In this document: in pieces, positions 9,250-16,700 of the stretch
How positions within the stretch are numbered: position 1 is the stretch's first letter
Layout: each line of letters opens with the position of its first letter
Source: Nemertoderma westbladi
Lineage: Eukaryota; Xenacoelomorpha; Nemertodermatida; Nemertodermatidae
Assembly: GCA_032718475.1 (NCBI GenBank)
Contig: JAUCBJ010000953.1
Coordinates: 1-25,390 of the forward strand
Direction of reading: 5' to 3'
Length of the DNA: 25,390 nt
Program-made: the position numbers and the translations under genes
The notes under the pieces: generated by a model
Told to the model about the DNA's origin: nothing
Databases searched by the model: none
Seen by the model: only the letters and a program-made list of their open reading frames with translations

Positions 9250-9775
9250 CAACACAAGCCCCAAAGCCACATAGAAAGGAAGGTTAGAGGTCAAACCACC
9301 TCGGAGGGAACACAGCTAGTAGAGGCTAGCAGTAGAGGGGAAACACTCCCAGAGAGTGCCAAGGGTGACAAGTAGCATATTAGCCAATAGAGGGGAGGGA
9401 AGCACGTGATAGGGAGCAGGAAAGCATCCATTGGTTAGGAGGCCAAGGTAGAGTAGGAGGTGAAGCGATATTTATTGTATCAATCATATATTATGTCAGA
9501 TTCTTGGATTGGTACATCAGTTGGTTATTCAGTTTAGTGCAGACTGGTAACAATTATTGACCGTCATCGGCCGTCATCGGCACTATCGTACCGGTATCTA
9601 TTATATCTGTATTTCTGCCGTATTAATTGTGCTATCATTTTCTAACATCAAGAGACAACACCAAACTCTTATTGTTTTCTCCAACGGCCTCGGCCAAGCT
9701 GTTAGCACCATCCCAAAGCAGAATGGTGATGCGTACTACAATTACCCGGTCGGGATCTCTGATCCCGTCATATTA

Positions 9776-11170
9776 CTGGTGGTTTCAAAGGTTCATTCGC
9801 GTTACCAGTGGCTTCAAAGGTTCATTCACGTTACCGGTGGCTTCAAAGGTTCATTCGCGTTACTGGTGGTTTCAAAGGTTTATTCACGTTACCGGTGGTT
9901 TCAAAGGTTCATTCGCGTTACTGGTGGCTTCAAAGGTTCATTTGCATTACTGGTGGCTTCAAAGGTTCATTCGCGTTACCGCTGGCTTCAAAGGTTCATT
10001 CGCGTTACCGGTGGCTTCAAAGGTTCATTTGCATTACTGGTGGCTTCAAAGGTTCATTTGCATTACTGGTGGCTTCAAAGGTTCATTCGCGTTACCGGTG
10101 GTTTCAAAGGTTCATTCACGTTACCGGTGGTTTCAAAGGTTCATTCGCGTTACTGGTGGCTTCAAAGGTTCATTCGCTTTACCGGTGGTTTCAAAGGTTC
10201 ATTCGCGTATTAGTGGCTTCAAAGGTTCATTTGCATTACCGCTGGTTTCAAAGGTTCATTCGCGTTACTGGTGGCTTCAAAGGTTCATTCGCGTTACCGG
10301 TGGCTTCAAAGGTTCATTTGCATTACTGGTGGCTTCAAAGGTTCATTTGCATTACTGGTGGCTTCAAAGGTTCATTCGCGTTACCGCTGGCTTCAAAGGT
10401 TCATTCGCGTTACCGGTGGCTTCAAAGGTTCATTTGCATTACTGGTGGCTTCAAAGGTTCATTTGCATTACTGGTGGCTTCAAAGGTTCATTCGCGTTAC
10501 CGGTGGTTTCAAAGGTTCATTCACGTTACCGGTGGTTTCAAAGGTTTATTCGCGTTACCGGTGGTTTCAAAGGTTCATTCGCGTATTAGTGGCTTCAAAG
10601 GTTCATTCGCGTTACCGCTGGTTTCAAAGGTTCATTCGCGTTACTGGTGGCTTCAAAGGTTCATTCGCGTTACCGGTGGCTTCAAAGGTTCATTCGCTTT
10701 ACCGGTGGTTTCAAAGGTTCATTCGCGTATTAGTGGCTTCAAAGGTTCATTCGCGTTACCGGTGGCTTCAATGGTTCATTCGCATTACCGGTGGTTTCAA
10801 AGGTTCATTCGCGTTACTGGTGGCTTCAAAGGTTCATTCGCGTTAGTGGTGGTTTCAAAGGTTCATTCGCGTTACCAGTGGCTTCAAAGGTTCATTCGCG
10901 TTACCAGTGGTTTCAAAGGTTCATTCGCATTACTGGTGGCTTCAAAGGTTCATTCGCGTTACTGGTGGTTTCAAAGGTTCATTTGCGTTACTGGTGGCTT
11001 CAAAGGTTCATTTGTGTTACCAGTGGCATCAAAGGTTCATTCGCATTACCAGTGGCTTCAAAGGTTCATTCACGTTACCGGTGGTTTCAAAGGTTCATTC
11101 GCGTTACCGGTGGTTTCAAAGGTTCATTCACGTTACCGGTGGCTTCAAAGGTTCATTCGCGTTACCAATT
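9776..11170 (+). repeat. 29-bp minisatellite, about 48 copies
   Basis: The unit is GGTGGCTTCAAAGGTTCATT followed by CGCGTTACC (29 bp), with frequent C/T and G/A variants (GGTGGTTTC, TTTGCATTACT, CACGTT). The landmark TTCAAAGG runs from 9784 to 11144 in 29-bp steps, with three 28-bp units (GCGTATTAGTGG, near 10207, 10581 and 10730). The variant CCGCTGGC at about 9980 and 10385 shows a higher-order period of about 405 bp (14 units). No frame of the unit contains a stop, so all three + frames stay open over hundreds of codons; these are not genes. Confidence 0.95.
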
Positions 11171-11227
11171 ACTCCAGTCGATAGTAATAATAATCTATTG
11201 GTTGATTCCTAAGTCAACTTGGGAAAC

Positions 11228-11366
11228 ATAGTTAGGTTTAGTTTAGTTTAATACGCCAAATGCAAATAAAAATTAATACATACATGTACAGCACATAAAA
11301 TATTATATAACACAATGAATTGGCAAATCTATAAGGATTCTACACATATGCGTATATTTCTTGTAT
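11228..11366 (-). mobile_element. Possible 3' end of a CR1/Jockey-like LINE
   Basis: The + strand begins GGTTTAGTTTAGTTTAAT followed by ACGCCAAATG and AT-rich DNA. This resembles the start of the minus-strand LINE 3' tail at 14226 (repeated AGTTT, then TTTCGCCACACATG). Read on the minus strand, it would be a LINE end with an (AAACT)n tail. No coding part remains. Confidence 0.35.
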
Positions 11367-11380
11367 TAAGTACTGTAGGT
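11367..11380 (+). repeat. Target-site duplication, left copy
   Basis: TAAGTACTGTAGGT is identical to 12916-12929 and flanks the RTE-like LINE. A 14-bp direct repeat on both sides of a 5'-truncated LINE is what target-primed reverse transcription leaves. Confidence 0.85.
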
Positions 11381-12915
11381 TCATTCACCTATAGAAACAG
11401 GGGACTTCACACCTGCCGAACTCCAAAGAAGCATTAAAAGCATGTCCAATAATAAAGTGAGTGGGTTAGATGAAATCCCAGCGGAGGTATGGAAAACCGG
11501 AGTGCTAAATAGACCATTATTGAATGTTTGCAACCGGATGTTAAAAGGGGAAAAGCCACCACCAATTTGGACTAAAGGTCAACTAAAGCCTCTCCCCAAG
11601 AAAGGAGACCTCGGCATACCAACAAACTATCGTGGGATCTGTCTGCTTGTGGTAGCTGCCAAAATATACAATAAAATGATTCTATATAGGATTAGGCCTC
11701 ACATAGAGAAACTACTGTGTAAGAGCCAAAACGGATTTCGACCAAGTAGATCAACAATAGCTCAGATACTTGCACTACGGAGACTGATTGAAGGAATTAA
11801 GTCAAAGAATCTCCCCGCAGTCATGACTTTTGTGGACTTCAAGAAGGCATTCGACTCCATCCATAGAGGTAAAATGCTTTAAATCCTAAGAGCTTATGGA
11901 ATACCAGAAGTAATTGTTGCTGGCATTGGATTGTTATATTGTGACACAGAAGCGCAGGTACTCTCACCAGATGGTGAAACTGAGTTTTTCTCAATCCTGG
12001 CTGGCGTACTGCAAGGTGACACATTAGCACCATTACTATTTGTAATTGAGCTGGATTACGCAATGAGGACGGCCACAAAGGGTGAAGATCTGGGATTCAC
12101 ACTTCAAGAACGCAGAAGTACTAGATATCCGGCAACTACAGTCACAGACACCGACTTTGCGGATGACATCGCCCTGCTCTCTATTACGCTAGCAGATGCG
12201 CAGCTACTACCAAATTAAGTGGAGAGGGCTGCTAAGGAGGTTGGATTACATATAAATGCTACCAAGACCGAATTCATGACCTTTAATGTTGATGGAAACT
12301 TGACAACCATTGATAATAATCAACTAAGGAAGGTCGATGACTTCCAGTACCTTGGATCATGGATAGAGAGTAGCAAAAAGGACATAGAAGTTAGGAAAGC
12401 AAAGGCTTGGGTAGCTCTATCAAAAATGGATACCATCTGGAAATCAGATCTCTCCAGGCACCTGAAGACTAAGTTCTTTCGAGCCACAGTGGAAAGTGTA
12501 TTTTTATACGGCGGTGAGACCTGGACACTGACTAAATCACTTGAACAACGAATTGATGGTTGCTACACAAGACTACTAAGGGCAGCCCTAAACAGACAAT
12601 ACATGGAGACAACACATGACAAACGCCCAGCTTTATGGTACAATACCACCTGTATCAACCACCCTCCGTGAACGCAGATTAAGATTCAGTGGGCACTGCT
12701 GGCGAAGTAAAGACGAGGTCATACCAGATCTTCTTTTCTGGCAACCAATTCATGGAAAGCGTAGTCATGGACGACCGGCCATAACATATATAGATCAACT
12801 TGAAAGGGATACTGAACTTAGGAGAAACGAAATTGCGACAACTATGGAGAATCGGGAAGCCTGGAAGGATCTCATTTCCACTGTCCGAGTTCGCTCGACC
12901 TAGTAGTAGTAGTAG
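11381..12915 (+). mobile_element. RTE-like LINE, copy 1, 5'-truncated
   Basis: This is a roughly 1.53-kb non-LTR retrotransposon fragment bounded by the 14-bp target-site duplication. It contains the reverse-transcriptase domain and C-terminal region but no endonuclease. The coding sequence runs directly into a (TAG)n tail, so there is almost no 3' UTR, as is usual in the RTE clade, where short trinucleotide-type tails are typical. It is about 97% identical by eye to copy 2 at 20656-22112, so both are recent insertions of one family. Confidence 0.9.
11382..12903 (+). pseudogene. RTE-like reverse transcriptase, copy 1, inactivated
   Basis: The frame starts at the truncation point (HSPIETGDFTPAEL...) and passes KPLPKKGDLGIPTNYRGICL, QNGFRPSRSTIAQILALRR, the motif A aspartate box TFVDFKKAFDSI, motif B GVLQGDTLAPLLFVI and the catalytic FADD box (TDTDFADDIALLS). 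The C-terminal region with RLRFSGHCWRSKDEV and GRPAITYIDQLERDT ends in RVRST. Three lesions are visible against copy 2: TAA at 11880-11882 (copy 2 has GAA), TAA at 12216-12218 (copy 2 has AAA) and a net 4-bp insertion near 12595 that moves the frame to the one ending at TAG 12901-12903. In life it would copy the element's RNA into DNA at a nicked target. The product is dead. Confidence 0.9.
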
Positions 12916-12929
12916 TAAGTACTGTAGGT
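12916..12929 (+). repeat. Target-site duplication, right copy
   Basis: TAAGTACTGTAGGT repeats 11367-11380 exactly. It follows the (TAG)n tail of copy 1; the last TA of the tail could belong to either side, so the boundary is uncertain by about 2 bp. Confidence 0.85.
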
Positions 12930-13591
12930 AAGTTGCATAATTTATAGGTACAAACATATTACAAAGATAAATAAATAATAGTCAGGTAGTGGGGTTCAAA
13001 AATAGTGGAAGGGTTTTCTGTGCAGCTGTGGAATATCACCCATGGTGGTAAACAGGTCGGTGGTGAACTTTGCTTAACGAGCCTAAAATATTCTCCCATC
13101 CATTGGTTGATTGTTTTTTCTATGTACTACTATGTCCACCACATTCTCGAACATACTCAATATAGTCTGTAGTCAGCCAATATGCTCCCTGTACTGTATT
13201 TTCGAAGGGGCGGGAAGTTCAAAAACACCCTACTCCAGTACTTCTGTACTTAAGCAACAACTACCGGTACACTTCCTGACTTCAATCTTTATCCTGTCAG
13301 CCTATCTGCCTATAGTCCATATTGTCAGATTGTATTCGTATGGGTCAGTGGGTAGTCAAGGACTACTTCACTCAGTACTGCAGTAGGCTTGTCCTTTTAG
13401 CCTTGGGCAGTTGGGCGTAGTGCTGTACACTGCAGTACTGCTTGTCTGGCGGAATGTACTAACTACTGAACTATACTACTTCAGCGTCAGGCCCGGGCCC
13501 GGCAGCCCGGTACTACAGTACATACAGTCTGACAGTACTACCAGACTACTGTACTACACAAACTGACAACAGCAACCCCAACACCCAAGCC
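12930..13591 (+). promoter_or_regulatory. Upstream region of the BTB-Kelch-type gene
   Basis: No coding frame is convincing. From about 13180 the DNA is full of AGTACT/GTAC/CTGCAG palindromic words, then a GC-rich block GGCCCGGGCCCGGCAGCCCG at about 13491-13510. A nested hairpin follows at 13514-13553: TACAGT pairs with ACTGTA, AGTCTG with CAGACT, and a 6-nt bulge lies on the 5' side. By position this should hold the promoter and 5' UTR of the gene starting at 13636, but no TATA box or initiator is certain. Confidence 0.35.
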
Positions 13592-13630
13592 ATGCCGATA
13601 ATGTGTGCAATTTCGGGCATTATTTCATAG
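13592..13630 (+). CDS. Upstream open reading frame (12 codons)
   Basis: ATG at 13592 encodes MPIMCAISGIIS and stops at TAG 13628-13630, only 5 nt before the presumed start ATG of the BTB-Kelch-type gene at 13636. If the transcript starts upstream of 13592, ribosomes would meet this short frame first, and the close spacing would restrict reinitiation. This is inference from position only; transcription start is unknown. Confidence 0.3.
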   Translation: MPIMCAISGIIS

Positions 13631-13635
13631 GAGAT

Positions 13636-13782
13636 ATGAACATATTCTGTGCCCCAGATGATAATACCGATAAACCGGTGGGCCTACCTGAAGAGAAAGT
13701 TACGAGGTTGAGAAATATCCAAAAAACGTTTCTTAATGTTTATGCAACTGGGGAGCTTTCTGATGTTACATTTATAGTAGAT
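13636..13782 (+). CDS. BTB-Kelch-type gene, exon 1
   Basis: 49 codons from MNIFCAPDDNTDKPVGLPEE to ELSDVTFIVD. The last residues are the first strand of the BTB fold. The donor GAT|GTAAGT (GT at 13783) is a strong splice site in phase 0. An in-frame GTG lies further upstream, but ATG 13636 is the first ATG in the open stretch. Confidence 0.8.
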
Positions 13783-16700
13783 GTAAGTTTATCATAAATT
13801 AATTGGAGTTGTAATTGGACTGTTAGGTAGGATTTGCAACTTAAGACTGCCTGTTCTATAGAAGTGGCTTAGGTGGGAGAGTGAATGTCAGGGGCAAGTG
13901 GCTGAACTGGAGCGCTACTGATAGGCTGAAACGTACGTATAGCGCTGGTTCAACCCCCGGTGACGCGCTTTCTCATTTTTTTCCATTTCTGAACAAAACC
14001 ATAATATTACACCTTTAAGTTTATCATGAAAGTTGCCTGTCCGGTATGGATAGTAGTACTATTAGCCCTAAGTTGGACTATTTTATACTATTTTAGTGAA
14101 TATTAATAATTTCGGTGAATATTATTTGTTTAACTGTACCGATTTATTTTGTTATAATTTAACATTTATCATTTCTGCTCACTCTTTTCAAGGAGACAAA
14201 GGAAGTTCTGAAGTTAATTAATATTATTTAGTTTAGTTTAGTTTAGTTTATTTCGCCACACATGTTAAAATACATAAATACAACAAACAATTATACCTGG
14301 CATCAACTTATAAATACGCTACTGCGTGTTACACGGGATTGTTGCTAAATAATAATAAACACGGGAAATAGAATTATTACACAATTATACAGTAGGTTTT
14401 CCACTGTTTAAAAAATTAAAATAAGTACAATTATTATTATTATTGCACTCAAAATACACCTAATGGTGTACATCATCAAAAAGATAATTAATTTCTCTAT
14501 TAGTTGAAAATATGATGAAATGCAAATTACAATTACACTCAAAATACGATACGATATACAATACAATAAAATCACGTAAAATAAAATAAAATAAATCAGT
14601 GATTTAAAAATAAGAATTTAAATTTTTAAACGTTGGGGGGAACGGGACAATGTAAAATCAATAAAGGTACCGGTGGAGAGTAAAATGCGCACTGGCTACT
14701 TGTCGCACGGGGACATCACTGTATATGTTCATAATGGCCTCTATGGCCTTGTCTAGACGGTTCTTAAAGATATTTACGGACGGATTTCCAAGGATATCAC
14801 GCGCATTCACTATGTCTTCACTTAACCTATTCCATATATTCACGACCCTAGTCGCGAAACTGTTGACATGAGGCAAATGGTGACCAGCAGTATTCCGTTT
14901 GTATAGCGCTAAAGACGACCCTCGGGTAGCGTAGGAGTGACGTGACGTTGAAAATTATGAAATTCGTTCAATTGTTAAGATAAGAGGTAGAATAAAACGT
15001 CTGTCCTTATCTGATCTGATCTGATCTGATCTGACAGCATCTGATCCTATAACCAATCAGGAGAAAGATATATAATATTTACCTAACTGTCTGTTAGGTA
15101 AATAGCTAATAGCTGAATAGGGGATCACGTTTCACGTTGCCTGTTTATGTATCAGTATCATCATATGACGTAGCAGTACAGGCATACCGGTATGCATCTA
15201 ATGCACAAAGGCATATTATTATACCTATTTATTATTATATATTTACACCTATTAAAAATGCGATATAGGATGAAGGATGGCGGGTATGAAAGTTGTATGT
15301 GTTGTATGTGTTGGCGGGTATGTAAACAACTTTCGTAGATTTAGTTGGTGTTGAAACATTAAACATTTATTAAAAACAATACAGCCTTTGCTGCAATAGT
15401 TTCGTAAATCTTTCTTGTTAGTAGTTATCATTATTAATAGTTAAAGTTAATTATATTAATTATAATTAATATTATTAATTAAGTAATGATACTTATTAAT
15501 ACATTACATTTAAAATATTTATTGTTTGTTTGTTACGCTAAACATCTAAAGGGAAGGCAGGAAGGGGTATCTCTCTAGGCCTACTGTACAGTATAGTGAT
15601 AGTGTGTATATGACGAAACACTTACTGACTTATGCCCCATATTACCAGCTGATACAGTGGAGTTTATACTCAGACGATGAAGGAATGTGGGAATTAATAA
15701 ACGCTGTTGTTACCTTCCAATTGAAGGAAAAGAGCTGGTTACAGCGACTGTAATTTCTAACCAAAACAATAAACGACGTTTTACCTACAAATTAAGAGAA
15801 AGGAGCAGGTTACCGAGACAGGGTTTTCCAACCAAAACAATTAACGATTTTGTTACCACCAATTGAGGGAAAGGAAAATATGTTACCGCGGCGGCTTGTT
15901 TACACCCTCCTTCTTACTAACCGTCCGACTGACTGATCAATAGATCATCCCCCTCAAAAAAAAAAAGGACATCGCGCACGCGCATAAAACACTTAATAAA
16001 GATAAATTTAATAAAAAAACTCGACCGAAAAGTGAAATCCTGGTATTCTATACATGGGCGAAGAATACCAGACTTTCTGCCGTTATATTTCACTTTGCAG
16101 TTACCCCCATGTGAAGAATACCAGACTTTATGCCGTTATATTTCACTTTGCAGTTACCCCCATGTGAAGAATACCAGGTTCTCACCAAAAACACAGGTTA
16201 CAGAACGGCTGAATATAACCAAAACAATAAACGAATTAGTACATTTACAGGTTATAAGACATAAATAAGCTCTATAATACACTCAATAAAGATAAATTAA
16301 AAAATAATTAAAATCTTCATATATAAAATTCCGATAAAAGTCGACCGAAAAGTGAAATCCTGGTATTCTTTACATGGGCCGGCACCAAAATTTGGCACCA
16401 GCCGCTAAAAACAAATTTTTAAAAGATTTCTAGCTTATTTTATTTGAATTCCTTTTAGTTCGTTTCAGTTAGTCTTTTAGTTAGTATCGTTAGTTTCAGA
16501 GCGGGAAGTGTTATATTGACCACCCCCCCCCCGGGTTTAAGGGGATTGATTGATTAATTGCTTGATATTTTTTTCCAGATTAACAATATAAAACAATTTA
16601 CATATTAAACACTAAAATAAGGAACTGGTAAATAATATATAATAGTGTATAGTGTACGTGTAGTTACTACTGTATTTAATTACTTAAGTAATAGATAGGG

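Larger units (their letters stand above)
7663..9775 (+). other. Hairpin-rich noncoding region
   Basis: No gene is supported. The first 800 bases are very poor in C on the + strand (AGTTAG/TAGTAG-like), and many of the few Cs sit in the 3' arms of hairpins. Perfect inverted repeats follow one another: 7962-7974, 8008-8027, 8040-8052, 8063-8075, 8128-8149, 8209-8230, 8342-8354, 8401-8416, 8535-8582, 8633-8680, 8873-8895, 8896-8910, 8919-8952, 9022-9040, 9071-9099, 9179-9228, 9315-9330, 9344-9358, 9706-9728 and 9751-9767. The unrelated stems suggest a folded transcript rather than one repeated palindrome. It may be the noncoding 3' part or LTR of the BEL-like element, which is inference. Confidence 0.6.

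Noticed and set aside
9776-11170. CRISPR-like array (29-bp repeats)
   Set aside because: There are no spacers between repeats, the units vary, and the DNA is clearly eukaryotic.
9557-11231. Long + strand frames of 101-458 codons (WLQRFIRVTGGFKGSF-type repeats)
   Set aside because: They are products of the stop-free 29-bp minisatellite unit, open in all three frames; no start, domain or neighbouring coding signal.
11839-12078. Minus-strand frame of 79 codons, also found at 21043-21282
   Set aside because: It is antisense to the same part of the reverse-transcriptase region in both LINE copies and has no family resemblance.
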